Below the pieces are notes generated by a model that saw only the letters and a list, made by a program, of their open reading frames with translations, searched no databases and was not told where the DNA came from. The position numbers and the translations under genes were made by a program. Source: Apostichopus japonicus (taxonomy: Eukaryota; Echinodermata; Holothuroidea; Aspidochirotida; Stichopodidae). From it: 64,000 bases of DNA. The stretch spans positions 25,991,554-26,055,553 of the forward strand of contig NC_092562.1 of assembly GCF_037975245.1 (NCBI RefSeq). The letters are read 5' to 3'. Shown piece by piece: positions 11,606 through 24,100 of the stretch (position 1 is the stretch's first letter; each line of letters begins with the position of its first letter).

Positions 11606-12450
11606 CTTTGGAAAATCGCTACATAAAAGGAAGATGAGAAGAATATAACAGATTTTGGGCGATAAATCAACTGTAATATTCTAACCGCAGAATTTATGTG
11701 CATAAAGGTCCGACAGTATCAACTGGAAAACATATGGCATACATACTACACACAAAATGGCTTACATGCAGTGATGAGCCAGGAACTTTGCAAAAATTGC
11801 GGTATAGGCTCCAGTTTGTGTATGCTACAGTGTGTTAGGATAATAGTTATTGTCACCGAGGTAGAAAAGAAATCACAGATATTCCGCAAATTCGCGGAAA
11901 AAGCTCATGCCTGTACATGTCATGAATACTTTACAGCCCTTGACTAGTCAAACACAGTTATCTTTCTGTCATGCCATTTGTCATTAGGGAAGGTTGACTT
12001 ATATGTTATGTGAATCACAAGATGATTTGCGACTCCACAAGAGTCATGTTTATCATAGGCTTTCCTGCCTGGAATTGAAATTAGACAACCAAATTGACCA
12101 GAACCCTGGTTTCAATATAAACAATACAGTATTTATTTAAAGTTAGACCTTTCATAGAAAAGTAACCGTATTCATTCCCAAAAAAAAAACTAAAAGAAAA
12201 TTCAAACCAAAGATTGTTAAGGTGCGTACCTACTAAAATTTGAATAATATAAATGAAAAAAAATGACTTCAAGTGCAAACTGTTTAATATATCAAATTGA
12301 ATTTGTGAAGAAATTGGAATTGACTGGAACCTTTCAATTCGAAAATGGGGAATTTAAAAAGGGAAATTTTTAACTACACAGGTAATATCTTAATAATTAC
12401 TCCACTCGTGTTGAGTTTTATATACCTTTGAATTTTGAAGAAAACAAAAA
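11606..12450. repeat. dispersed 0.85-kb repeat, copy A
   Basis: Matches 18254-19119 at high identity by eye, from GGAAAATCGCTACATAAAAG to ATTTTGAAGAAAA, with small indels. It contains one copy of the smaller palindrome-bearing family (11773-11913). An open frame inside (11696-11947) is shared with the other copy but does not resemble a known protein. Copy A is followed directly by an ACTAGAG-hairpin repeat where copy B continues with AT-rich DNA. Confidence 0.8.
11773..11913. repeat. palindrome-bearing short repeat, copy 1
   Basis: Runs from GATGAGCC to GCTCATGCCTGTAC and includes GCAAAAATTGCGGTATAGGC. Near its right end is TTCCGCAAATTCGCGGAA, one base away from a perfect 18-bp palindrome. 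Other copies are at 18443-18583, 23742-23905 and 30591-30750. Ends TGAGCC and GGCATGAGC are inverted relative to one another, as in a small MITE. Confidence 0.7.
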
Positions 12451-12455
12451 TGTAA

Positions 12456-12560
12456 CTAGAGCAGCAATGCTGCATTGGCTCATCCCATCATCTGACAAAA
12501 GGAAAACCAATTCAGTTGAAGGCTGCCATGAGTCTATAGTACAGTGTTGTATAGAATGCA
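12456..12560 (+). repeat. ACTAGAG-hairpin repeat, 5' end only
   Basis: Begins AACTAGAGCAGCAATGCTGC, in which GCAGC and GCTGC pair across AAT, then GGCTCAT. It matches the start of the element at 15275 but not its stem sequence. The downstream limit is not clear. Confidence 0.45.
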
Positions 12561-15274
12561 ATGATTAATTAACTAATTTATGCATACAGCTCTATGGCCA
12601 ATGTCGTAAATCACTGGAACATACAGTAGCTCAACAACACAGGGGAATCAGGCTAGACTGACTAGTCAATTCTGCCCTGGGAGTAGTTCTGGCAAATTAC
12701 TCATGTTCACTAATCTAATATATCAATTGAGGATAAGGGGTAAACACCTTTAGGGCAATTGACACCCACATGGGTAAGTACCTAATTGGCATAGAAAGAA
12801 TCTGTCTCCAGATATGCAATGTCTTATGACTTTCCTATTAGGTTCTTTGGTAGATAGTCTTAGGAGAATAGTTTGAAATCTCACATATTCAATCTTCAGT
12901 TGTATTGTTAAGCCCTACTACAGTATCATTCTAGAAGTGTCTTAACTTCTTAAGACCCAAATGAAGATTGAATCAATCCGATCTCAGCAAACGTCAAGAG
13001 TGCAACCACCATTTCCCATACTAGTGGGGTATGGGGGGGCGGAGGGGCCTTAGATGTTATGTTGTCCAGAAGAGGGGTCTCCTTGGAGAAATTTTGGTAA
13101 AGGGGAGGGAACTTAGATGCAAGAGTATGACAGACACCATTTCAGGTGAGGTAATGTATTTCTATGCTATTTTATTTATTGCCCTAATGGGAGGTGTGTA
13201 TACGTGAACCCTGTCTGTTTCCAAGTTCTGGTAGAGTGGTAGACAAATTTGACCTCATTACTTTGTTTAATTAAGGTGTTGTCAATGCACCCTTTGTGTA
13301 ATCGATAATTTGATAATATCCAGCTAAGACACCTCTTAAGAAATTTAAAAATTTATCCTTTAAGACCTAAAATGGTAAACAAAAATGTTGTAAACATTGT
13401 ACAATGATTCCTTCCATTTACAGTTTTGGATGTTTGTAAACAACAATGGTAGATAGCAGTCATAACAAAATATCAAATGGGATGGTACTACATTAATCCG
13501 CACAAAGACTCTTGTCGTAATAACTAGAGACTTGTTTGATCAGCAGGCAGGCTGGCATCCAAGCTGCCTTCAGTATAATAACGACGCCATGACGACGTTG
13601 TATAACCAGCAGAATTTTTGTTCCGATTGGATTATATCTTATCACGCTCTTATCAGTTGTTGCCTGGATAATAATCTTTCCCAAGGGTTTGATGTCAAAG
13701 CAAACATGATTTCCACAGACTGTGTGACACGTAACCTTCTCCAATAGCACAGGTTACTCCTTTTGACGGCTAGGGCTCATCTAATACTTATATATCAATA
13801 ATCACATAGATTTACGTTGCCACCCTACACTTTAAACTCTTGACTGTTAATTGCCCCACTACAGACAATGAGAGCGTGAAATCAATGTCCATCTTCGGGG
13901 CCTCTCGTATGCGACTTTTATGCACCTACAGTACACCGCCAGACACCCAACGTGTAATGATTGAAATTAAGAAATGGTGCACTGAAAGACCATTGAAGTC
14001 AGTGCAATTAACTAGTACTGGGAAACAATTTTTTAAAATACAATATTTTTCTTAGAACACTTCTACAGTATATAATTTCCCAGTACATTCTCTTACCTCA
14101 TTCTGATTTACAAAGTTACAACGGGTTATTACGTTTGCAGCTAGAATTTTTTTTCTTCACATTTTAAACATATTTGAAGATTACATGCATGGCTGCTTGT
14201 TACCGCGACTACTTAATGATGGGTTACTTCCCAATGCTGAGAATCAACACAAGGAGCTATTACGTCTATACCTTCCTCTTTCGTTGTATGTCTTGTGTTG
14301 TATGTACAGACCTACAGTATACATGTACCTTCGTTTTTGGTTTATGGCTGGACCATTCCACCTCTCCTTTATTATGTTTGTCGTGTTCAATGAGAGGAAT
14401 TCCATTAATGTATACGGGAACTATTTTTAAAAGGTGCTCTTGTTTTTTCTGTGTGCTCTTGACAAACCATATATGCTGAGGTTATAAATACAACAGCATA
14501 ATAGTGCAGTCAGAAATTTAGTGTACATGTTATGAACATTCATTTAATCAAAAGGGTCTGGAAGAAACAACGGCCAGACTTGTTTCCGTTCTAGCAAAGA
14601 CTGTTACGATGAGTTCTAAACTGGTTGATTCCTTATTTGTTTGTGACACTAGTATGGATTTCATACTTATGAATGTAGTCATATATTTAGCACAAGTATG
14701 ATTTTGATCATATCAAATACATCGACAAGATGAAAATTGAAAAACAAGACCACATTTAATACGATACAATTAAAATCAACTAAGGTTTACATGTCAATCT
14801 TGACAACTTAATTATCGACAGCTGCTGATAATTAAATCTCTTTAATGAAAAGCTCTTTCCATGGAATTTTCCATCACACCTAGTCTCTGCTAATCAGTGA
14901 TGGAAATTTCTACTGCACAAAGTACATTGCTTATTGCGTTATCACCATGATTACGCATGCAACTATGGGAGTGCATAAACAGATCTTTGGTTTGTTAACT
15001 TTATTGATGTATATGATAACAACTTAACCACAGTATCAAAACTAACTCAAACTAAGGACACATTTTAAGAACACTGAATAGTGTCTTTAAGACAAAAGTG
15101 TCACATTCAGAAACAGAGAAAAAACAATTCCATACTTTTTTGGAATAAGTCTTTCATTCCAACCAGTTTTTTTCCTCCTACCTTGCACACTTCCCATCCC
15201 CACTTCCATCTTTTCATATATCTCTGAAACCCTTCATCTTTCATCTTTGGCTTAACTAATGTAAAATATTTATA
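12561..15274. other. intergenic, no gene recognised
   Basis: About 2.7 kb without a convincing exon or RNA gene. It holds a G-rich stretch near 13025-13110. Open frames of 70-100 codons near 13500-14480 overlap each other on different frames or strands and look like chance. Confidence 0.4.
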
Positions 15275-16453
15275 ACTAGAGCACCAATGGTGCAGAAGCT
15301 CATACCTTTTCGAGCTTAAAAATGTAGGGCCCACAAAACTTTATGGCCCACCAAATTTCAGGCCATTTTTCAGATTCCACCAATTTTGGGCCCATGAGGG
15401 ATAACCCCCCCCCCTTCCGTTAGCAGAATCCTGGCCACACCACTGGCTATAATTCCTATTTCCCCCCTTTAAATCCTATTTTACCCACTCTCTCAAACAA
15501 TACCACTGACCTACCCTATTAAACTTTCTCCCCTCTACCTGAGCAGACCTGAAGCACTCCTTGCCAAAATTTTGGCTGGCTGCCTACATACCTCAGACTC
15601 AAAGACTTCTAAGAATCAGCAACTGCTGATTGGCTATTGGGATCTCATGCTTACAGTTCAACAGTTAATAACAACTCCCAGTCCTGCTTTAATTCCACTA
15701 ACAGCCTCTGCAGAGCTTAACCACAAATGTAAACAAACACTGCAGAGACTGGGAGACAAATTAAAGGATCTTTGGCAAAAGGTGAAGGCTCAGATTTTTT
15801 TAAACAATGGGGATTAATTGTATTTAAGTAACTTTTGACCAAAAATGATTAGGCATCACCTTATTCATACACAATCCAACAATCATCAGTTCAACTTTGA
15901 ATATGATCCATCAAAATCTTGAGGAGATTGAGATATTTGAAAATATTACAAAGAATGACCCCCGATGACCCCCTAAATGACATTTGACCTAAATTTTCTG
16001 AACACCCCTCGTAACCCTCATCCCGAGGAACGTTGTGACCAAGTTTCATTATAACTGGCCATACACTGTACGAACAGGAGCAATTTGAACATATAGGGCC
16101 GCGGCCCGGGCCACAAAAGACCCCTAGTTGATCTTTGATCTCAAATTCATGAACACCCTGAAGGTAAAACTTCCATAGTACTATCGTGACAAACCCTCAA
16201 CATTGTACCATGGAATCTGTAGGAGAAGAAGCATTTTGCGTATTCCACAAAAAGGTGACCTTTGACCCCAAATTTCGGACCATCTCTGATGGACCTATAC
16301 CTAATGGTCCTTGTGTCCAAGTTTCATAAATTCCATCAAACACTGTGCGAGTGGGAGCGGTTTTACCAATTGTTGACGGATAGAGTGATAGAATGATAGA
16401 GTGATAGACGCCGCACTGTAACAATAGCTCACACCAGCATGCTGGTATGAGCT
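15275..16453 (+). mobile_element. hairpin-ended repeat element (Helentron/HINE- or pearl-like, inferred)
   Basis: Starts ACTAGAGCACCAATGGTGC, where GCACC and GGTGC form a hairpin. It ends, after a short GATAGAGTGATAGA simple repeat, in the near-perfect palindrome AGCTCACACCAGCATGCTGG continuing TATGAGCT. The interior has several TGACC half-sites, including GTGACCTTTGACCCC near 16255. A 5' hairpin, simple repeat near the 3' end, terminal hairpin and lack of transposase resemble non-autonomous Helentron-associated elements and bivalve pearl elements. The class is inference. A possible captured exon lies inside. Confidence 0.5.
15555..15816 (+). pseudogene. unrecognised exon-like open frame inside the repeat
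   Basis: After a pyrimidine-rich stretch (TTTCTCCCCTCTACCTGAGCAG ends at 15546, split here only in description) comes a frame of about 88 codons ending in TAA at 15814-15816. It includes PEALLAKILAGCLHTSD, QLLIGYWDLMLTVQQL and QTLQRLGDKLKDLWQKV. The composition is protein-like, with an amphipathic helical end. I do not recognise the family. It could be the last exon of a gene copied into the element, a LINE fragment or chance. Confidence 0.25.
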
Positions 16454-16654
16454 AAAAACACGTATATTTTTGGTAAATGAATTCTCAAGAGAACTTTATA
16501 AAATTATCGACCGTTCTTATCCTACGTTTATCCTTCTTGGAACTGTATAACCTCCTTAGTTAGAATGCAACCTAGTTAGAATGCAACAGATTCAAATTTT
16601 GCATATTCATCAATCGTGATAATCGAAATATTTTCTACGCAAGAAACGGAAAAA

Positions 16655-16735
16655 TAACGTTGGCAGGGAATCGAACCCGGGGCATCGCGCACACGAAACG
16701 AGGACCTTGCCTCTAAACCAACATCACAATAACTG
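16655..16735 (-). repeat. tRNA-like sequence (SINE head or tRNA pseudogene)
   Basis: On the minus strand there is an A-box-like TGGTTTAGAGG (16710-16720) followed 32 bases later by a B box GGTTCGATTCC (16667-16677), the internal RNA polymerase III promoter layout. The T-stem around the B box has one mismatch and a clean 7-bp acceptor stem is not found, so a functional tRNA is unlikely. Confidence 0.45.
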
Positions 16736-16769
16736 CAATAACAGGTCCCCGTGTACCGACGTTCTACCA

Positions 16770-18253
16770 TATTAATTTGATTCCTCTTTTTCTAGATATT
16801 TTGGGCGAAGACCTCCTCGATGATTTTAACATTTTCAAAACAGGCAGTATGTCAATGTCTCAACGTACTAGTATAGTTACACTTCTCGTTACACTGCTAA
16901 ACAGACTATAAGCTGTTCTCGAAGGTTTTACAAATCAGAATGTCTTTAAGTCTTTTAGCAGCAGATACTTGACACTCCTAGGCAAAGTACTGGTAACTAG
17001 TACTGTAATTTATCCACTTTTTGGTTTCGATGATAATCGTAACCTATATGCAGTCACGCAGGCGTGTATGTATGTGCGTGCGTGCGTTTGTTTTGTATTC
17101 TGACCGAGGACTTGAACAAAGGAATTCCAGGTCCTCGGTTGTGATTTCTAAAGAATCACCATGTCCTCGGAAGAATTCTATTGTATGGGGTACTGTTAAG
17201 ATTAGGGTACGTGGATTTGAACAATGGAAAATACAATGGGGTCCTCGGTCTGAATGTTATACAAACATGTGCGTGTTTGTGTATGTATGTAATGGGAGAT
17301 CACACGAACAAAGTGTGTTATTGTAATGTGGATTCATACACTGATTACAACCTAGGATGTTTTTGGCGGAGGACTGCAGAGGTCTAAATCACTAAATCCA
17401 ATCCAATGAACTTCAGTATCGGCATGATGGCAATAAGCATTGCCACGTTTATGGCATGTTTTATATTGAATTTTCTCATAAAGCATGACCTTAATTTTGT
17501 ACTACTTAATAACAACAAAACATAACTATTATATCAGGCACTTGTTATTGTTTTTTCATGTTTTTATTTATTGTATTTCTATGAAGAATAATCATAATCA
17601 CAAAGAATTTAATGCAAACAAGCGTTCAATGCGAGATATTACGTTTACTTTAACAGTTTGAAATATGAACAAACCAAATGTCCAATTCCGTTTTTATATA
17701 CAGGAAAATTAGACATACAAAGATGTATTAATTATTATAACCTTCACATATGTTACATAAGGGATGGGGGGCCAATCTGGAAAACAAAAGAGATGCTGAG
17801 GCCAAAAAAATTCATACTTTCTATTCACAGAAATATTACTCTGATCAGTTGTTTAGTATAAGATTTTACTGTATATATTAAATGACCAGCTGGCAAATAT
17901 TACAATGGCTGGGATCATCCTTTCACCTACTAGCAACACTTCTCTCCTTCCTCTACCAATAGCACCCTTACCCCTCAGCCCTGTTCCGTTACCCCTCAGC
18001 CCTGTTCCCATAGTAGATGCATTTAAAATGTATATCACTGCACTAACAACATTGAGTGGCAAAATTCACTTCTAAACATCAAATGCCCTTTCCATACATT
18101 ACTGTCTGATGGTGTTAGGTTTAACATGTGGCATAATACTTCCCAGGCCATTATATTGCTTCAAGTACATGTTTTGACCTCTTCACACTGTACATGCATG
18201 TGCAATACACATCCTACGAAAAAAGTCAACACAACTTAATGAAATGCTTTCGC
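16770..18253. other. intergenic, no gene recognised
   Basis: Contains several scattered copies of GTCCTCGG between 17130 and 17250 and GT-rich stretches near 17060 and 17265-17290. No exon is supported. Confidence 0.4.
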
Positions 18254-19119
18254 CTTGGAAAATCGCTACATAAAAGGAAGATGAGAAGAATACAAAAGAT
18301 TTTGTGCAATAAATCAACTCTCTAATAATCTAATCGCAGAATTTAAGTGCATAAAGGTCCTTTGGATATATTCCGACATTTGCCAGTATCAACTCGAGAC
18401 CATATGGCATACATACTACACACAAAATGGTTTACATGCAGTGATGAGCCAGGAACTTTGCAAAAATTGCGGTATAGGCTCCAGTTTGTGTATGCTACAG
18501 TGTGTTAGGATAATAGTTATTGTCACCGAGGTAGAAAAGAAATCACAGATATTCCGCGAATTCGCGGAAAAAGCTCATGCCTGTACATGTCATGAATACT
18601 TTACAGCCCTTGACTATTCAAACACAGTTATCTTTCTGTCATGCCATTTGGGAAGGTTTACTGATATGTTATGTGAATCACAAGATGATTTGCGACTCCA
18701 CAAGAGTCATGTTTATCATAGGCTTTCCTGCCTGGAATTGAAATTAGACAACCAAATTAACCAGAATCCTGGTTTCAATATAAACAATACAGAATTTATT
18801 TAAAGTTAGACCTTTCATAGAAAAGTAACCGTATTCATTCCAAAAAAAAACTAAATGAAAATTTCAACCAAAGATTGTTAAGGTGCATACCTACTAAAAT
18901 TTGAATAATATAAATGAAAAAAAATTACTTCGAGTGCAAACTGTTTAATATATCAAATTGAATTTGTGAAGAAATTGGAATTGACTGAATGGAACCTTTC
19001 AATTCGAAAATGGGGAATTGGAAAAAGTGAAATTTTTAACTACACAGGTAATATCTTAATAATTACTCCACTCTTGTTGAGTTTAATATACCTTTAAATT
19101 TTGAAGAAAAACAAACATG
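18254..19119. repeat. dispersed 0.85-kb repeat, copy B
   Basis: Second copy of the segment at 11606-12450, including the palindrome-bearing short repeat. Differences are scattered substitutions and indels of 1 to about 20 bp. At the right end it reads ATGT then TAAAATAAA, where copy A reads ATGT then AACTAGAG, so B looks like the unfilled version of the site. Confidence 0.8.
18443..18583. repeat. palindrome-bearing short repeat, copy 2
   Basis: Contains the perfect 18-bp palindrome TTCCGCGAATTCGCGGAA at 18552-18569. Otherwise as the other three copies. Confidence 0.75.
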
Positions 19120-20699
19120 TTAAAATAAAAATAAATATAACTATATAAAGAAATGACCAAGAAAATGAAGGGAGGAATAGTTCTCATTTTTTTTTTTAAA
19201 TTTAACTGGAGAATATATATTAAAAGGGTACAATCTGAGATGTACCATGCAAATTGGTGAGCACACACAATACAGTGATTTGAAAATTTGACTTTTCTGA
19301 TGAAGTTTAAGAAACCTATTAAATTGATGTAAACTAGCTAACTAATAAAACAAACATGATGGCTTGCCTTGTCTCTGAATTAGTATATTCAATTTAAGTT
19401 TTCAGATTTTTAGCAATATCAGGAAATTTAATCTGTTCCCTTTTCTGTGGACACCAATATTTTTACTATAACATTCAAAATTTGCTCAAATATGCAATAG
19501 TACGAAATGTACAAAATAATGTGGTCGCAACAAAAATTTAATAAACTATACAACACCTTCTAGAGAATTCCCCCAGACTTAATGGGTCAGTCTATTTCCC
19601 TAAACCAACAGGGACTCTTAGAAGCTTAAAACTGGCAAAATTGAAAAAGTTCTGAAATTTAACAAATTTATGTTACAAATAGGGCTGAAACTTTCCTCTG
19701 GAAGTACAGAGTCATCAGGCAGGTATGATTTGAAAGTCACGTCAATGTTCCATTGTTATCACTGAATAGAGAACTTAATGAGATAACAATGTTAGGTAGC
19801 AGCAATAAAACTTGACCTGTCTATGGTCACATATTCTTAAAAAAAAAGGATCGAGGCTCGGCTAATCCTTGAAACGAACAGCATTCTACAGACTTTATCA
19901 GGATCCTAAAATTTTTGGTAAGGCAACCAAATAGAGATTGGTGGTACCAATAGATACAATGAAACATACCATCATTGGGGGGGGGGGGGGGTCTTGTTCT
20001 TACTGACTAGAGAAAAAACCCACTATTTTTCTCCATCTGGAAATGGACATTCCAAATTGGCCAGCTAAATGCAGTGCAAAGCTAACACTGCTATTTGAAT
20101 AACGATTTGATAAGAAGTGTCAGTTGCCATTGAGCCATGCTTGCTAACTTCTCCAAACTCCATACGCCCCCCCTCCCCCTAACATGATTGTGTGGCTATG
20201 TTGTGCCATGAAACTGCTTTCCCACAACAATCATTATTCCTACAAATTTTGGAAATAAACAAAAAAACCTTTGTTTTGTTCAAATAATTTTCCTCATTAA
20301 ATTCAAAATTCCATCAAATCGGAAATGGAAATAACTTAATTTGAAAGCAGCAAGATGCAAGCAATGGCCAGTTTCCAATCGTTTACAAATTAAGATTCCT
20401 GTTTATTTAATCGAATCTGGATTGCCACTGATCCGCTGAAGAAAGCCTACCTCAGTTTTTTTATTACATCAGGTAAACACTTTTACCTAGCCAATAAAAC
20501 AACAATTCCGATCAATGTTAAAATAAATTCTGTCACTCAGACAATTTTTCCAACTAAAGTATGAACCGCATTGCTAAAGGCAAATTGTAAATACTCAAGA
20601 CATTTCACTTTCCATTTTCCTTTGTTGAAACAACTCTCGGATTCTCACGCTGCACTTGATGAGGGACTTTATTATCAAATCATGAGAAATATTCAGAAA
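19120..20699. other. intergenic, downstream of ECPAS
   Basis: AT-rich DNA with a run of about 14 G near 19977-19990. No gene recognised. Confidence 0.4.
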
Positions 20700-20705
20700 T
20701 TTATT
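20700..20705 (-). terminator. ECPAS: candidate poly(A) signal AATAAA of ECPAS
   Basis: Plus-strand TTTATT gives AATAAA on the minus strand, about 285 nt after the stop codon. It is the first perfect hexamer I found downstream of the stop. A second one lies at about 20668-20673. Confidence 0.5.
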
Positions 20706-20989
20706 TATGAAGCATAATCAATACAACTTAGCTGTTTTGATATTAGTAGCCCAATAATTTATATCTTTACATGGAGATAAGAGATGTCTATTTATCAAAG
20801 CTCTAATATACTTTACACAGTAGCTTATTGCATAGTACATTAGATTCAATCGACGTTATTATGTAGATGAACATCGCACTTTGCTGTCTCAACAGATGAG
20901 GTCTGCTTTCGATGTTAGTTTATGCTGAGGTGGGAATACATTTAAACCGAGGACCTGAGATTTACACAAGAGTGACTCTTCCAGAATGA

Positions 20990-21132
20990 TCAATTCTTAG
21001 CCGGCCATTCTTCCAATTCCAGTCGAAGAGCGTTTGCTCGTTCTCTCATCGCAGCTTCTGCTTTCTCCAACTTCAGCGCCTTCACCAGCAGTCTGTGATT
21101 GTCCGAGCTAATCAGCGATTGGTTGTTACTCT
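20990..21132 (-). CDS. ECPAS: ECPAS last coding exon, qq
   Basis: 143 nt with TGA at 20990-20992. It encodes [20 protein letters not shown] and ends [16 protein letters not shown]. The terminus is helical and charged like the human C-terminus but poorly conserved in sequence. Confidence 0.9.
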
Positions 21133-24100
21133 CTGAAAGATTACAGAGTGCGATAACTTAAAATCAGAAAACAAAAATAATAATATTTCTCCTAAAGAGA
21201 AAGAAATAAAAAACTATTGAAATCTGCTCTCAGGAATAATGAATCTCTTTTTAGTTACAGACATGGCAGTCTAGTTTATCTGTAAACTTTCTTACACTTT
21301 TATAAGATGACTTCTACTGCATCTGAGTTACTATTGGACATTAACAAGATAATTTGGATTGGGTGTTCACAAGTCTTGTATTATATTGTATTGTAACGTT
21401 ACTTCTTGTAGTTTACAGTAATGTGACTTGGAAAGATAATATGTAATTAATGTAATGAATTAATGGAAATATTTATTTAAAGATAATGTAATTTATGTAA
21501 CAGAAAATACAACATGTAAAGATCTACTATATACACAAATGGAATACAAATAAAGGAAGCTTCTGACTAAACATGGTAACCACAAGAAGCTTCTGAAACC
21601 AAACCAAACGAAAAGGAACCACAAACACATTGATAATAGCATCATTGATTAACTCACCTTTTAGTTTAGTCTTCAAGCTCTCTGCTAATCCCAGAGCTTC
21701 AGATCTTAACGAGCTGTATTTGACGATGCCTGTGAATTAAATTAATGGAAGTCATATTATTCTGCCAAAATACTAACGATGGTTGGCACTAACCAATCAG
21801 GGCTTTAGCCAGGAAAAAGGGCTTGAGCCAGAAAATGGGCTTGAGCCAGAAAAAGGGCTTGAGCCAGAAAAAGGAAGCAGAGATGAGGCGTGCCCAACCT
21901 TTGGCAAAATTTTGACAATGGTCGAGCCCTCTTGGCTTGTTTCCAACTGGGTTCATTTTTGACTCATGAATGTAAGTGACCACCCATTCTTTACATAAGC
22001 TAGCAAGTATTTCTTGCCCCATACACGCGATGGGGTGGTTACTTAACTCTATCACATGGGAGGACATCACCAACTTGCTAACCTACAAACTTACACCAAA
22101 CCTGCCATCGCTGACACATGTTAACATGTTAAATCACATCAAACTGACCGATCATGGATTACATCAATACTGTTGACCAGCCAACCACACATCGCCTGAC
22201 TGATCACGAACCGACCCGACTCAACTATTTGGGAACGTTTTGGGATGCGGTAAAAATAAAGCTGTCAGAGAGGCTGGCCAAACTCACCCAGACAATCGCA
22301 GATAGCTGGAATGAGAGTGCCTACAATCTTTCCAAGCACCTCAACACTGCCCTCTACGTTCAGCCGTTGGACGAAGAGGTTGAGGGATTTCACGATTTCC
22401 ACTCTGACTTTGAAGGTAGTGGTTGAAAGACACTTACAGAGGAGAGTGCAAAGCTCTTCTTGGTAGGTTTCTGAAAATTACAGACGAAAACAAATAAACT
22501 GAGAGCGTGGTGGCCAATTGGCTTAGGTGTCAGACTCGTGATCCAAGGATTGCTGGTTCGATTCCTGCCTAGTTCATTACATTGTGTTCTTGGGCAAGAT
22601 GCTTTATCTCACTTGCCTCTCTCAACCCAGGGGTTAAATGGGGGGTACCTGTGAGGTAACTTGTCATTGGGCGCAGTATATAACTGCTGCCGACTAGAGG
22701 GATTGTCTCTGGGACAGAATATCATTGACCAGGGGTAATATAACGTCTGTAAAGAGCTTTGAGACCTATCGCTGGTATAAAGCGCTACATAAAAAAAAGC
22801 AAAAAAGCAATAAAAGCAACAGCAAACTAGATTCTTATAAACATAACCGGAAAATTAAATGCCAAATAATGGAGGTAGAGTAAAGCGCTTCCTGAATTGG
22901 ACAAGCACATATATACAAACACACATATAAACTGTACATACACACATTCATACAAACCACCATAAATACAAAGCACCAATACAAGAAAGCACACAATCTT
23001 TTATGGGGGTTAACAAAGCACCTGCACTCTAAAGAAAAAGAAAAAATAAGGATACCAAAATCCCTAAAAAGGTGCAAAACAGACGATTAAAGGAAGGTCT
23101 TTGAAAGGTCAAATATAGATCAAACATTTGGAGAATGACAGTAACCGTAATGAATTATGATGCAGTCCCTAATTAGATGCAGACCAAACCTCACAGGTGG
23201 ATTAAATTCTTTTTGGGAAAAGACTCTCTGTCGACCTTTCTCTCATTCTCTCTGCAAAGGAATTGTTTTATTAAATAATATTTAATACATTACCTACGCC
23301 CTTCCAGCAGACTCTTTCCTGCAAGAATCTTTCTTACCTTGTGTTGCTTTCTCAGTGGGCCAGGCTTTTCCAAGGCTCTCAAAGGCACATTCCAAAAGCT
23401 TTTGTCTGGAATCTTTCTTGGTCTTGCTGTCACCATCTTCATCATCGGATGCAGATTTTTCAGATCCCTGCAGAAGATACAGAAATATGAAATGGTTTAT
23501 AAAATTGCTTCCACGGTTTGGAAGGAGTTGTATTCATTCCCTGATTGGCTTCTTAACACTATATCAAGCCAGACTGTGGTCTGACATAATTTGCCTATTC
23601 TAAGGCACTATTATTCAGTAACAAATTTCACTATTTCATATCAATAAAATATATTAAAAAATCCAATTTACTTATTTATTAGGCAATTTGGCAACAAAGT
23701 CATATTGATCATGTGCAGCATACAGATGTCAAAGGTTCAGGGATGAGCCTGAGGTAAAACAAATATCATGGAAATTTGCAAAAATTGCGGTATAGGCTCT
23801 AGTTTGCGTATGCTACAGTGTGTTAGGATAACAGTTTTTGTCCCCGAGGTAGAAAAGAAAACACAGATATTCCGCGAATTCGCGTAAAAAGCTCAGGCCT
23901 GAAGGTTATGACTGCCTTTTGATTCCTTTTCAAAGAAACAACCCCCCTCTGCCCCCACCCCAAAAAAAGTGGAAAAAAAGAAACCAGTTTACCTTCTGGA
24001 TAATTGGAAGAGCTATCTCCCAGACTTGTTGGAATTTGTCCACCTGGTAGGCTTCCACAATACATGAAAGACAGTTCATGGCCTCCTTCTTGTACAGTAT

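Noticed and set aside
11696-11947. Open frame shared by both copies of the 0.85-kb repeat (also 18441-18803)
   Set aside because: Frame length differs between copies through indels, the palindrome lies inside it, and the peptide resembles no known family.
22154-22426. 90-codon plus-strand frame
   Set aside because: Antisense shadow of ECPAS exon oo, which matches ECM29 on the minus strand.
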